Shown: piece by piece, positions 28,635-37,426 of the stretch
Layout of the letters: each line of letters starts with the position of its first letter
How positions within the stretch are numbered: position 1 is the stretch's first letter
From: Pseudolabrys sp.
Lineage (GTDB): Bacteria; Pseudomonadota; Alphaproteobacteria; Rhizobiales; Xanthobacteraceae
Direction: 5' to 3'
DNA: 64,000 bases
NCBI GenBank assembly: GCA_030684935.1
Contig: JAUXXH010000047.1
Location: 1-64,000, forward strand
The notes under the pieces: model-generated
Told to the model about the DNA's origin: nothing
Seen by the model: only the letters and a program-made list of their open reading frames with translations
Databases searched by the model: none
Translations under genes and position numbers: made by a program

Positions 28635-29507
28635 ATGGCGAAGGTGGCATTTCTGGGCTTGGGCGTGATGGGCTATCCCATGGCCGGGCATCTCAAGACC
28701 AAAGGCGGCCATGAGGTCACGGTCTATAACCGCACCGCCGCCAAGGCCGAGAAATGGGCCGCGCAGTTCGGCGGCAAGACCGCGGCGACCCCCAAGGCGG
28801 CGGCGCAGGGTCAGGACTTTGTCATGTGCTGCGTCGGCAATGACAACGACCTGCGCGAGGTGACGCTGGGCGAAAACGGCGCCTTCGCCGGCATGGCCAA
28901 GGGCAAGCTGTTTGTAGACCACACCACCGCCTCGGCCGAGATTGCCCGCGAGTTGTACGAGGCGGCCAAGAAAGGCGGCTTCGACGCCATCGACGCGCCG
29001 GTGTCCGGCGGTCAGGCCGGCGCCGAGAATGGCGCGCTGACGGTGATGTGCGGCGGCGACGAAGCGACCTTCGCCAGCGCCGAAAAGGTGATCGCGGCCT
29101 ATGCCCGCGCCTGCAATTTGATGGGCCCGGCCGGCTCCGGCCAGCTCGCCAAGATGGTCAATCAGATCTGCATCGCCGGTCTGGTCCAGGGCCTGTCGGA
29201 GGGCCTGCACTTCGCCAAGAAGGCCGGCCTCGACATCGAGAAGCTGATCGCCACCATTTCCAAGGGCGCCGCGCAGTCGTGGCAGATGGAGAACCGCTAC
29301 AAGACCATGGCGGCCGACAAGTTCGACTTCGGCTTTGCCGTCGACTGGATGCGCAAGGATCTCGGCATCTGCCTCGGCGAGGCGCGCAAGAACGGCGCGC
29401 ATCTGCCGGTCACCGCGCTGGTCGATCAGTTCTATTCCGAGGTGCAGTCCATGGGCGGCAAGCGCTGGGATACGTCAGCTTTGATCGCGCGGCTGGACCG
29501 GAAGTAA
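28635..29507 (+). CDS. 3-hydroxyisobutyrate dehydrogenase-like oxidoreductase
   Basis: 290 residues of the beta-hydroxyacid dehydrogenase family. Rossmann loop FLGLGVMGYPMAGHL at the start, substrate block DAPVSGGQAGAENGAL near residue 119 and catalytic Lys in GSGQLAKMVNQI near 171. NAD(P) specificity: an Asn-Arg after beta2 (YNRT) suits NADP. Members act on 3-hydroxyisobutyrate, tartronate semialdehyde or succinic semialdehyde; the substrate here is not fixed. GGAGGA lies just before the ATG. Confidence 0.88.
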   Translation: MAKVAFLGLGVMGYPMAGHLKTKGGHEVTVYNRTAAKAEKWAAQFGGKTAATPKAAAQGQDFVMCCVGNDNDLREVTLGENGAFAGMAKGKLFVDHTTASAEIARELYEAAKKGGFDAIDAPVSGGQAGAENGALTVMCGGDEATFASAEKVIAAYARACNLMGPAGSGQLAKMVNQICIAGLVQGLSEGLHFAKKAGLDIEKLIATISKGAAQSWQMENRYKTMAADKFDFGFAVDWMRKDLGICLGEARKNGAHLPVTALVDQFYSEVQSMGGKRWDTSALIARLDRK

Positions 29508-29518
29508 GGCTGCACTTT

Positions 29519-29646
29519 ACCCTCCCCTGGAGGGGAGGGTCGACTGCTTGAGTGAAACGAAAGCAGTCGGGGTATCTTAAACGCGGAAGAAGATCACCCC
29601 ACCCCGGCTCACTTCGTTCGCCGCCCCTCCCCCTCCAGGGGAGGGT
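29519..29646. repeat. Inverted repeat element, family C
   Basis: ACCCTCCCCTGGAGGGGAGGGT (29519-29540, itself palindromic) recurs inverted at about 29627-29646, with a 90-bp centre that includes GACTGCTT...AAGCAGTC. A common intergenic repeat type in Hyphomicrobiales. It lies between two convergent genes and could terminate both. Confidence 0.7.
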
Positions 29647-29655
29647 GAAGCGCGT

Positions 29656-30396
29656 CTAGAACGCCAACCGCAATCCATCGTCCGCCACCAGCACGCCGCC
29701 CGCCCTCACCTCGTCCAGCCGCGCGAGCATGGTCGGGTTCATGTGCGTGACCATCACCTGGCGTGCACGAAGATCCGCCAGCCGCGGCTGCAATATCTCC
29801 CAGCTCATGTGTCCGCTCAGCTTGCCCGCATAAGCATAGCATTCGCAGATGAACAGGTCGGCGTCGCGGGCGATGGGTAGCAGCGCATCGGTCCATTCGG
29901 TGTCGCCGGAATAGGCGAAGACCTTGTCGCCGTCCGATATCCGCAGCGCGGTCGATGGCGCGCCCGACTGGTGGATCACTTCCGCGGTCACGACTGCATG
30001 GCCGAGCACATCGGTTTCGATGCCCACCGCGATTTCCTGCACCGACCACGAAAATTTCCATGTCGAGCCGGTCGATTTCGGAAAGAACACTTCCATCAGC
30101 GCGTCGAGCCGCGCGCGCGTGCCCGGCGGCCCGGCAATCGTCAGCGGCTTGTCGCGCCGCGAGAACCGGCCGTCGAGCAGCAGGAACGGCAGCCCGCCGA
30201 AATGATCGCCGTGCAGATGCGAAAGAATGACGCCGTCGATCCGGTTCGGATCGATCCCCTGGGCCTTGAGCGCCGGCAAGGACGACGCGCCGCAGTCGAC
30301 CAGCAGATTGGCCTTGTCTGTTTCAAGAAAGAAGCAGGTATTATAGCGTCCGCCGGAGCCGAAGGCATCGCCGGAGCCGATGATGGTGAGGTGCAT
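29656..30396 (-). CDS. MBL-fold metallohydrolase, RNase Z-like
   Basis: 246 residues. Metal motif ILSHLHGDHFGG (HxHxDH, near residue 61), a further His in GHAVVTAEV, the Asp of YSGDTEW and a late His in VTHMNP. The small size and GSGDAFGSGGRYNTC opening resemble the cyclic-phosphodiesterase/RNase Z-like subgroup, not beta-lactamases. Substrate unknown; phosphodiester hydrolysis is the best guess. Confidence 0.85.
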   Translation of the reverse strand: MHLTIIGSGDAFGSGGRYNTCFFLETDKANLLVDCGASSLPALKAQGIDPNRIDGVILSHLHGDHFGGLPFLLLDGRFSRRDKPLTIAGPPGTRARLDALMEVFFPKSTGSTWKFSWSVQEIAVGIETDVLGHAVVTAEVIHQSGAPSTALRISDGDKVFAYSGDTEWTDALLPIARDADLFICECYAYAGKLSGHMSWEILQPRLADLRARQVMVTHMNPTMLARLDEVRAGGVLVADDGLRLAF

Positions 30397-30426
30397 GTGA
30401 TGTCCGATCTTTCGATGTCAATCCCG

Positions 30427-30527
30427 CCTCATCCTGAAGGAGCACGCCAAAGGCGTGCGTCTCGAAGGCTGGGGCCGGGCCTCCTCCTCCGAGACGCGTT
30501 GCTGCGCAACGTACCTTCAGGATGAGG
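30427..30527. repeat. REP-like palindromic element, family B (second copy)
   Basis: CCTCATCCTGAAGGAGC...GTCTCGAAGG pairs with CCGAGACGCG...CCTTCAGGATGAGG. Same architecture as 131-221. It lies between the GST and MBL genes. Confidence 0.8.
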
Positions 30528-30551
30528 CCGATGGGGTCCGCCGCTCCCCAG

Positions 30552-31163
30552 TTAAGCCTTCGCGCTCGGGCGCGCCGACACCGCGGCGTGCCAGCGCTTC
30601 ACGTTCGTCGCGCCGGCGGGAATTTGAATCCGCGCCAGCTTCATGAAATCGGTCGCGGCCAGCATGGTGATGTCGGCCATTGAAAAGCGGTCGCCGGCGA
30701 TGAATTCGCGGTTCGCCAGTTCGCGGTCGATGAACTCGAGAAACCAGATCACGCGCGGCCGGTTGGCTTCGGCCCAGGCCGGCACCTGCGGCACTTCGAG
30801 TTCCTTCATTGCCGGATGCAGATGCCGGAACACCGCCGCCACGGGGGCGAAGAAATTGTTCTCGGCCCGCCGCTGCCACATCTCCACCAGCGCGATCTCC
30901 TCTGCGCCGACGCCGAACAGCGGCGGCTCTGGCTGGAGCGCCTCGAAATACCGGCAGATGGCGATCGACTCGGTGATGACCAGGCCGTCGTCCAGCACCA
31001 GCGCCGGCATCCGCTGCAACGGATTGATCGCCGTGTATTCCGGTGTGAAATGCTCCTTGGCCATCATGTCGACCTGCTCGGTCGGTACGGAAATCCCCTT
31101 TTCCGCCAAGAAGATACGGGTGCGCCGCGGATTCGGCGCCATTTTGCTGTCGTAGAGTTTCAT
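30552..31163 (-). CDS. Glutathione S-transferase
   Basis: 203 residues with an N-terminal thioredoxin fold (MKLYDSKMAPNPRRTRIFLAEKG, PALVLDDGLVITESIAICRY with the glutathione-contacting Glu-Ser) and an all-helical C-terminal domain (FIAGDRFSMADITMLAATDF). Conjugates or isomerises an unknown electrophile. ATG 31163 has GGGGGA about 10 nt upstream. Confidence 0.88.
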   Translation of the reverse strand: MKLYDSKMAPNPRRTRIFLAEKGISVPTEQVDMMAKEHFTPEYTAINPLQRMPALVLDDGLVITESIAICRYFEALQPEPPLFGVGAEEIALVEMWQRRAENNFFAPVAAVFRHLHPAMKELEVPQVPAWAEANRPRVIWFLEFIDRELANREFIAGDRFSMADITMLAATDFMKLARIQIPAGATNVKRWHAAVSARPSAKA

Positions 31164-31339
31164 GTCCCATTTTCCCCCTGCTCGCGCGGCGCAGCCGATC
31201 ACGGCCGCTACCCCTGAGTCAAAGCCCCGGACGCCGGCCGTTAACAGGCCTTAACCATCGATTTTAGCCCGGCCTTAAGGCTGGTCTTAAGGATTTTGCG
31301 GCACGGTGCCATCTGGTTTTGTGCGTACCAGCGTGATCC

Positions 31340-32926
31340 ATGCCTATTCCCGGCGAACAGCCCGATCTCACCGCCCTGCCTCCGCAAACGTCGCCGGTGA
31401 AGCGCCGTCTCGCCGCGCAGCATGTGCGCGAAGCGCGCGACCGGCTGACCTCGACCAGCGGCACCCGCCCGGCCTTCGACTACGAACTGCTGCGCCAGTT
31501 CGCACAGAACCGGCTGTCGGCCTCGCTGGTGATCCTGCTGCTGGTCGCCACCATCGGCTTCCTGTCGAGCCTGTGGACCGGGGCGCTGACCGCCGGCGCC
31601 TGGACCGCGTCGGTGCTGGTCATTCACGCCGTCATCATCACGAAGTGCCGGCAGTTTCTCGAACTGCCGATGTCGGAGGTGTCGGCGCAGACCTGGCGCA
31701 TGCGCTTCATCATGCTCGACCTGTTCTACGGTCTGGCCTGGATGTTCATCCTGATCCATCCGATCGGCATCGACGAAACCTCCGGCACCTTCATGCTGTT
31801 CGTGATGCTGCTGGTGGTGGCGGTGTCGAGCATGCTGGCGTCGAGCCTGCCGATGGCGTCGTTTGCCGCGACCTTTCCGATCACCGCCGCTATCACGCTC
31901 AACTTCGTGCTGCAGGGCACGTTGCGCGACTACATCCTGGCCGGCATGGCGGCGAGCGCGCAGGGCTATTTCGCCGTGCTGGCCTACCGGCTCTACTCGA
32001 CGACGCTGGCGACGCTGGAAGCGCGCGCCGAGAAGGATGCCCTGATCGGCGAACTGGAACAGGCCAAGGCGATCTCCGATGAAGCGCGCCGCCGCGCCGA
32101 AGCCGCCAACATTTCCAAGTCGCGCTTCCTGGCCCAGATGAGCCACGAATTGCGCACGCCGCTCAACGCCATCCTCGGCTTTTCCGAAGTGATGAAGACC
32201 GAAGTATTCGGCGCCCACGCCGTGCCGGCCTACAAGGAATACTCCGCCGACATCCATAACTCCGGCGTGCATCTGCTCGGGCTGATCAACGAGATTCTCG
32301 ATCTGTCGCGTATCGAAGCCGGCCGCTACGAACTCAACGAGGAATCGGTGTCATTGGTCGGCATCGTCGAGGACTGCCACCACCTGCTGAAGCTGCGCGC
32401 CACCAGCCGCGGCATTATCATGCACGAAGTGTTCGAACCGTCGATGCCGCGGCTCTGGGCCGACGAGCGCGCGATCCGCCAGATCTGTCTCAACTTGCTG
32501 TCGAACGCGATCAAGTTCACGCCGCAGGGTGGCGAGATCTGGCTCAAGGTCGGCTGGACCGCCTCCGGCGGCCAGTACATGAGCGTCAAGGACACCGGCG
32601 CCGGCATCCCGGAAGAGGAAATCCCGATCGTGCTGGCCTCGTTCGGCCAGGGCTCGAACTCGATCAAGTCGGCCGAACAGGGCGCCGGCCTCGGCCTGCC
32701 GATCGCCAAGAGCCTGGTCGACCTGCACGGCGGCACCTTCGTGCTGCGCTCCAAGCTGCGGATCGGCACCGAAGTCGTCGTCACCTTCCCGCCCGAGCGC
32801 GTGGTGGCGGCGATGGCGCCGATGAGCGAGCCTTCCCCGTCGATCACGCCGCCGGGCGAACCGGTGCTCAGCCCCGAGGAACGCAGCCGGCTCAGCCGGC
32901 GGCCGCTGTTCCGGGCCGGTACCTGA
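31340..32926 (+). CDS. Membrane sensor histidine kinase, PleC/DivJ/PdhS-like core
   Basis: 528 residues. A cytoplasmic start is followed by about six membrane helices (residues about 54-215), a short coiled coil, then HisKA with MSHELRTPLNAILGFSEVM (His near 269) and a HATPase: N-box LNLLSNAIKFTP, G1 DTGAGIPEEE, G2 GAGLGLPIAK. The HisKA block resembles kinases that talk to DivK-type regulators in alphaproteobacterial cell-cycle control. TTAACCAT, the CtrA half-site consensus, lies near 31252, which fits that theme. No receiver domain or adjacent regulator. Confidence 0.88.
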   Translation: MPIPGEQPDLTALPPQTSPVKRRLAAQHVREARDRLTSTSGTRPAFDYELLRQFAQNRLSASLVILLLVATIGFLSSLWTGALTAGAWTASVLVIHAVIITKCRQFLELPMSEVSAQTWRMRFIMLDLFYGLAWMFILIHPIGIDETSGTFMLFVMLLVVAVSSMLASSLPMASFAATFPITAAITLNFVLQGTLRDYILAGMAASAQGYFAVLAYRLYSTTLATLEARAEKDALIGELEQAKAISDEARRRAEAANISKSRFLAQMSHELRTPLNAILGFSEVMKTEVFGAHAVPAYKEYSADIHNSGVHLLGLINEILDLSRIEAGRYELNEESVSLVGIVEDCHHLLKLRATSRGIIMHEVFEPSMPRLWADERAIRQICLNLLSNAIKFTPQGGEIWLKVGWTASGGQYMSVKDTGAGIPEEEIPIVLASFGQGSNSIKSAEQGAGLGLPIAKSLVDLHGGTFVLRSKLRIGTEVVVTFPPERVVAAMAPMSEPSPSITPPGEPVLSPEERSRLSRRPLFRAGT

Positions 32927-33043
32927 CGTGCCGGAAACGGCTGTGACATCTGCTTGCGACACTGCCGCGATTGCGTTCTCCGGCCTGGCAATTATGTATG
33001 CGCCGTAGCCCCGTATCCGGCCGACTTGGCCCCGAGCCCTACG

Positions 33044-33223
33044 ATGATCCAGAGCCCCTGCGTCAATATCTGCACGCTCGACGCCCGCTCCGGCCTGTGT
33101 CTCGGCTGCGGGCGCAGCATCGACGAAATCAGCCGCTGGGCGGCCATGGACGCCAACGAACGCGCCCGCATCATGGACGAATTGCCGTTCCGCCTGTCCG
33201 CCAAAGCCGTCACTGCAGGATGA
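33044..33223 (+). CDS. DUF1289 small Cys-rich protein
   Basis: 59 residues with CVNICTLDARSGLCLGCGRS, the four-cysteine DUF1289 signature (probably a metal site), followed by EISRWAAMDANERARIM. Function unknown. ATG 33044 fits the family start (MIQSPC). It lies 4 nt before the protease gene and is probably co-transcribed. Confidence 0.85.
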   Translation: MIQSPCVNICTLDARSGLCLGCGRSIDEISRWAAMDANERARIMDELPFRLSAKAVTAG

Positions 33224-33227
33224 CATC

Positions 33228-33929
33228 GTGAGCCGCCGCCTCACCTGGATCTTCGTCATCGGCGCCGCGCTGTCGCTGGCCGCGCTGATCGCGACCGCCA
33301 ACCAGGACCCGATTGCGCAATTGCTGCGGCACGAGCTCGGCCCGCTGCTGCTCAAGGTCGCTCTGGTGGTCTCCGCGGGCGGTCTGGCGCTGGTGGTGTT
33401 CCGCGACCGTTTCGCCAAGGCGCTGGAGGCGATGGCGTTCTGGTCGCTGGTCGGCCTGCTGCTAGTGGTTGCCTACAGCTATCGCCTCGAATTGCGCGAA
33501 GTGGCCGACCGCGTGGTCGCCGAACTGTTGCCCGGTCACGTCGCGGGACACGGCCGCAATGTCGAGGTGGTGCGCGGCCGCACCGGCGATTTTGCGCTGG
33601 CGGTCCATATCAACGGCGCCAAGGTGCCGATGGTGCTCGACACCGGCGCAACGTCGGTGGTGCTGACGCAGGAAGCGGCCCGCGCCGCCGGCCTGCCGCT
33701 CGAAGTGTTGAACTACTCGGTCAATGTGGAGACCGCCAATGGCCGCACCCGCGCCGCCGCGGTAACGCTCGATCGCCTCGCCGTCGGCGGCCTGACCGAG
33801 CGCGCGGTGCCGGCGCTGGTGGCGCAACCCGGCCAGCTCAAGAGCAATCTGCTCGGCATGACCTTCCTGAACCGGCTCGACAGCTGGGAAGTGCGCGGCG
33901 ACAAGCTGCGCCTGCGCGGCACGCCTTAG
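33228..33929 (+). CDS. TIGR02281-type retropepsin-like aspartic protease
   Basis: 233 residues. Three hydrophobic segments in the first 85 residues anchor it in the membrane. The clan AA active-site loop is VLDTGATSVVLT (Asp near residue 138), one catalytic Asp per chain, so a dimer is needed as in retropepsins. Physiological substrate is unknown. GTG start 4 nt after the DUF1289 stop. Confidence 0.88.
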   Translation: MSRRLTWIFVIGAALSLAALIATANQDPIAQLLRHELGPLLLKVALVVSAGGLALVVFRDRFAKALEAMAFWSLVGLLLVVAYSYRLELREVADRVVAELLPGHVAGHGRNVEVVRGRTGDFALAVHINGAKVPMVLDTGATSVVLTQEAARAAGLPLEVLNYSVNVETANGRTRAAAVTLDRLAVGGLTERAVPALVAQPGQLKSNLLGMTFLNRLDSWEVRGDKLRLRGTP

Positions 33930-33940
33930 CGCGGCCGGCG

Positions 33941-34771
33941 TCAGATCAGGCTGACGATAAAACGCACCGACGCCAGCATCATGAAAATGCCGAAGCCGAT
34001 CTCGAGCTTGCGCTTCGGCATCCAGTGCGCCAGCCGCACGCCGTAGCTGGAGGTAAAGCTCGACACCGGCGCCATCAGCGCGAAGCCGAGCAGCGACACG
34101 AAGCCGATCGACAGCGGCGGCATCTGCGCCATATGCGGCCAGCCGGCCAGCATGTAGCCGACGGTGCCGGCGATGGTGATCGGCACACCGATGCCGGTGG
34201 CAGTCGCCACCACCTGCGGCATCGGCCGGCCGTACATCGTCAGCACCGCATTCGACACCGCGCCGGCGCCGATGCCCACCAGCGATGAGCACAGCCCGGT
34301 GATGAAGCCGTAGACCCGCATCAGGCCGTTGCCCGGCAGGTCGGTGCCGAGGTTCCAGCGGTTGCCGCCGAGCAGCAGGCGGATCGAGATGAACAGCGCG
34401 AACAGCACGAAGGCGATCTTGAACACCGCGCCCGGCGCGAAGGTCGCCGTCGCCGCGCCGACCGCGACGCCGACGATGGCCGGCACGGTCCAGAGCCGCA
34501 CCACCTCGGCGATCACCGCGCCGCGCGCCTTGTGCGCGTAGTAGGAGCGGATGGTGGTCGGCACGATGATGGCGATCGAGGTGCCGACGCACAATTGCAT
34601 GCGCACGTCGTCGGGCACGCCAAGCACGCGGAACAGCTCGTACAGCACCGGCACGATGATGGCGCCGCCGCCAATGCCGAACAGGCCGGCCAGCACGCCG
34701 GTGACCGCGCCGGCGGCGACAATCCACAGCGCCAGCCAGGCGATTTCGCCGACGGGAATTCCAAGCAGCAT
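33941..34771 (-). CDS. TauE/SafE family membrane permease
   Basis: 276 residues with about eight transmembrane helices and the duplicated family motif GVLAGLFGIGGGAIIVPVL and ITGLCSSLVGIGAGAVSNAVL. Family members export sulfite, sulfoacetate or related anions; substrate unknown here. ATG 34771 has GGAGA 5 nt upstream; an extension upstream would be hydrophilic and is not expected. Confidence 0.88.
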   Translation of the reverse strand: MLLGIPVGEIAWLALWIVAAGAVTGVLAGLFGIGGGAIIVPVLYELFRVLGVPDDVRMQLCVGTSIAIIVPTTIRSYYAHKARGAVIAEVVRLWTVPAIVGVAVGAATATFAPGAVFKIAFVLFALFISIRLLLGGNRWNLGTDLPGNGLMRVYGFITGLCSSLVGIGAGAVSNAVLTMYGRPMPQVVATATGIGVPITIAGTVGYMLAGWPHMAQMPPLSIGFVSLLGFALMAPVSSFTSSYGVRLAHWMPKRKLEIGFGIFMMLASVRFIVSLI

Positions 34772-34808
34772 GATGTCTCCGGGGCGGCACGCCGGAATCG
34801 GCGGGGGA

Positions 34809-35834
34809 TCAGGCGGCGATGTTCGCCATATCGGCGCCGCTGTCCACCACCAGCGCCAGCGCATCAGCCATGACGGCAGCGCCGGCGCCGGGCTTGACCG
34901 ACTCAGTCGCCAGATGGCGGCGGAAGGCGCGCGCGCCGGGCACGGCGCGGAACAGGCCGAGCATGTGCCGGGTGATCGAATTCAGCCGCACGCCCTTGGC
35001 CATTTCACGGTCGATATAGGGCATCATCGCGAGAGCCGCCTCCTTGGCCGAGGCGAAAGCGGCAGCCTCGCCGAACAGCAGCGGATCGACCCGCAACAGC
35101 CGCCACGGCTCCTGATAGGCGGCGCGGCCCATCATGACGCCGTCGACATGCGCGAGCTGGGCCTGCGCCTGCTCCAGCGTGGCGATGCCGCCATTGATGA
35201 CGACGGGCAGATCGGGATGCGCGGCCTTGAGCCGGTGCACCAGTCCGTAATCGAGCGGCGGCACGTCGCGGTTTTCACGTGGCGACAGGCCCTTCAGCCA
35301 GGCCTTGCGCGCGTGCACGATTAGCGCGTCGACGCCGGCCGCCCTCACCGCGGCCGTGAAAGTGAACAGCGAGTCCTGCGGGTCCTGGTCGTCGATGCCG
35401 ATGCGGCATTTGACGGTCACGGGAATATCGACCGCGGCCTTCATGGCGAAGACGCAATCTGCGACCAGCGCCGGCTCGGCCATCAGGCAGGCGCCGAAGC
35501 GGCCCTCCTGCACCCGGTCGGACGGGCAGCCGGCGTTCAAATTGATTTCGACATAGCCGAAGTCGGCGCCGATCCGCGCCGCCTGCGCCAGCGCCGCCGG
35601 ATCGCTGCCGCCAAGCTGCAGCGCCACCGGCTGCTCTAACGCATCGAAGCCGAGCAGCCGCGCGCGATCGCCGCGCAGCACCGCGCCGGTGGTCAGCATC
35701 TCGGTGTACAGCAACGCCCGGCGCGTCAGCAGCCGATGGAAAAACCGGCAATGCCGGTCGGTCCATTCCATCATCGGGGCGACAGAGAATCGGCGGGACC
35801 GACTATGGAGCTGTTTTGCCGATAAATCAGTCAT
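34809..35834 (-). CDS. dusA: tRNA-dihydrouridine(20/20a) synthase
   Basis: FMN enzyme reducing U20/U20a in tRNA D-loops. 341 residues: VAPMMEWTDRHCRFF near residue 18, NLNAGCPSDRVQEGRFGACLM with catalytic Cys near 105, VNGGIATLEQ and MMGRAAYQEPW. The first 15-18 residues lie at the junction with an integrase-bearing island. dusA is a known attachment target, and such elements replace the gene's 5' end and its promoter. The gene stays open and apparently functional. Confidence 0.93.
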   Translation of the reverse strand: MTDLSAKQLHSRSRRFSVAPMMEWTDRHCRFFHRLLTRRALLYTEMLTTGAVLRGDRARLLGFDALEQPVALQLGGSDPAALAQAARIGADFGYVEINLNAGCPSDRVQEGRFGACLMAEPALVADCVFAMKAAVDIPVTVKCRIGIDDQDPQDSLFTFTAAVRAAGVDALIVHARKAWLKGLSPRENRDVPPLDYGLVHRLKAAHPDLPVVINGGIATLEQAQAQLAHVDGVMMGRAAYQEPWRLLRVDPLLFGEAAAFASAKEAALAMMPYIDREMAKGVRLNSITRHMLGLFRAVPGARAFRRHLATESVKPGAGAAVMADALALVVDSGADMANIAA

Positions 35835-35859
35835 TTAGTGGTTCTTGCCGCTGTCTCAT

Positions 35860-35982
35860 GTCGTACCGTTTCCGGCCCGTTTTGACCCATTTTACCGCTT
35901 GTAGTACGACAATGTCGTACTCAAAAAGGAATGTCGTACCGATGGGTAGCATAATTGGACGAACTCGCAAAGACGGTACGAC
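35860..35982. repeat. Cluster of five GTCGTAC motifs at the dusA/integrase junction
   Basis: GTCGTAC occurs at 35860-35866(+), 35904-35910(-), 35914-35920(+), 35933-35939(+) and 35976-35982(-). The second and third copies form a palindrome with a 3-bp centre. A 7-mer is expected about once in 8 kb per strand, so five in 123 bp is notable. Likely recombinase arm-type, excisionase or repressor binding sites. Confidence 0.65.
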
Positions 35983-37012
35983 AGCGTACGCCGCGCAGAT
36001 CGTCATCAAAAAAGATGGCCGGATCGTGCACCGCGAAGCTGAGACTTTCGATCGCAAACAGGCGGCAAACGCCTGGATTGTCAAACGCGAGGCCGAACTG
36101 AAAAAGCCTGGCGGACTCGACCGGAAAGAGGACCCAACGTTGGCCGACGTGATTGATCGCTACATCGCCGAGTCAAACAATGCTGTTCTCGGCACCAAGG
36201 CCCAAGTGCTCAAGACAATCAAGAATAGCGATCTCGGCGACCTCAAATGCAGCGAGATTACCAGCCAGAAGCTCGTCGCCTTCGCGAAGGATCTATCGCG
36301 AAACGTCGAACCGCAAACCTGCGGCAACTACTTTTCGCATCTATCCAGCATATTCACTGTCGCGCGGCCGGCGTGGGGCTTTCCCCTTAGCCGCCAGGAA
36401 TTCGAGGACTCCGTCACTGTCCTCAAGAAGCTTGGCTTGATCCGAAAAGGCTCAGAACGCAATCGTCGGCCCACGCTCGAAGAACTCGACAAACTGATGG
36501 AGCATTTTGGGCGTATTCAAAGTAACCGCCCCTCCTCAATTCCGATGCAGAAGATCTTGCCCTTCGCCATCTTCTCCACCCGCCGCCAAGAGGAGATTAC
36601 GTTGTTGCGCTGGGATGATCAGGAGACCGATCGCATCCTCGTCCGCGACATGAAACATCCCGGCGATAAGAAGGGCAACAACGTCTACTGCGAACTAACG
36701 CCCGAGGCGATTACGTTCATTGATTCGATGCCGCGCGAAGACGAACGGATATTCCCCTATTCCGCCGATGCGATCAGCGCCGCCTTCACCAGAGCATGCA
36801 AGTTCCTGGGGATTTCGGATTTGCGCTTTCATGATCTACGTCACGAAGGCATTTCGCGGCTTTTTGAGATGGGCAGAACCATTCCGCAGGTCGCCGCTGT
36901 GTCCGGGCATCGAAGCTGGACGAGTTTGAAGAGGTACACGCATATTCGGCAGACCGGGGATAAATACGCCGGTTGGAAATGGCTGCAAATCGCTAGTGGC
37001 AGCCAGAAGTAA
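35942..37012 (+). CDS. Tyrosine recombinase / integrase of a dusA island
   Basis: About 356 residues from ATG 35942 (ATG 35912 would add ten). An N-terminal arm-binding part is followed by a core-binding domain (about 70-155) and the catalytic domain: Arg in STRRQEEITLLRW, Lys in KHPGDKKGN, HDLRHEG, SGHRSW and nucleophile Tyr in KRYTHIR near residue 334. All catalytic residues are present. It reads away from dusA, 107 bp from the dusA ATG, as expected for the integrase that put the island there. Base use is more AT-rich than in dusA. Confidence 0.92.
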   Translation: MGSIIGRTRKDGTTAYAAQIVIKKDGRIVHREAETFDRKQAANAWIVKREAELKKPGGLDRKEDPTLADVIDRYIAESNNAVLGTKAQVLKTIKNSDLGDLKCSEITSQKLVAFAKDLSRNVEPQTCGNYFSHLSSIFTVARPAWGFPLSRQEFEDSVTVLKKLGLIRKGSERNRRPTLEELDKLMEHFGRIQSNRPSSIPMQKILPFAIFSTRRQEEITLLRWDDQETDRILVRDMKHPGDKKGNNVYCELTPEAITFIDSMPREDERIFPYSADAISAAFTRACKFLGISDLRFHDLRHEGISRLFEMGRTIPQVAAVSGHRSWTSLKRYTHIRQTGDKYAGWKWLQIASGSQK

Positions 37013-37088
37013 GTCCTTCCGGATCTCAGCTCGCTTTGGCGCGCAACAGTATCTTCGCGATCACTGCAGTCACGACTTTCTTCGCGGC

Positions 37089-37334
37089 TTACGATGAGGA
37101 AGCCTGACTCCGAACGAAGCGAACTCCCACTCCCTTCGTACCTTCGAATAGAAATTCGATGCCGAGGGCTATGAGCGTCTGTTCAATATCGCGCAACGTT
37201 CGGTCATGAGGGATCGTTGCACCACGCTCAAAGTCGGCAATCGTTCGTTTCCCGACTTTCGCTGCGGTGGCCAAGTCCTGTTGCGACAGATTCAGCCATG
37301 CTCTTGCTGCACGAAGTTGTTCTTTGTTAATCAT
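37089..37334 (-). CDS. XRE-family helix-turn-helix regulator
   Basis: 81 residues with one Cro/C1-type HTH (LRAARAWLNLSQQDLATAAKVG, then TIADFERGATIPHD) and a short C-terminal part (LIALGIEFLFEG) common in small XRE proteins of mobile elements. Divergent from the gene at 37427, so it may repress that cassette and itself from the 92-bp gap. Confidence 0.88.
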   Translation of the reverse strand: MINKEQLRAARAWLNLSQQDLATAAKVGKRTIADFERGATIPHDRTLRDIEQTLIALGIEFLFEGTKGVGVRFVRSQASSS

Positions 37335-37426
37335 AAAATGGTTCTTTTAGTGCAGTCACCCATCTTTTGTACCATACTCTGCGCCGAGGACAGGGAGTTA
37401 TCCCACGGCAAGGAGGCCGTGAATTC

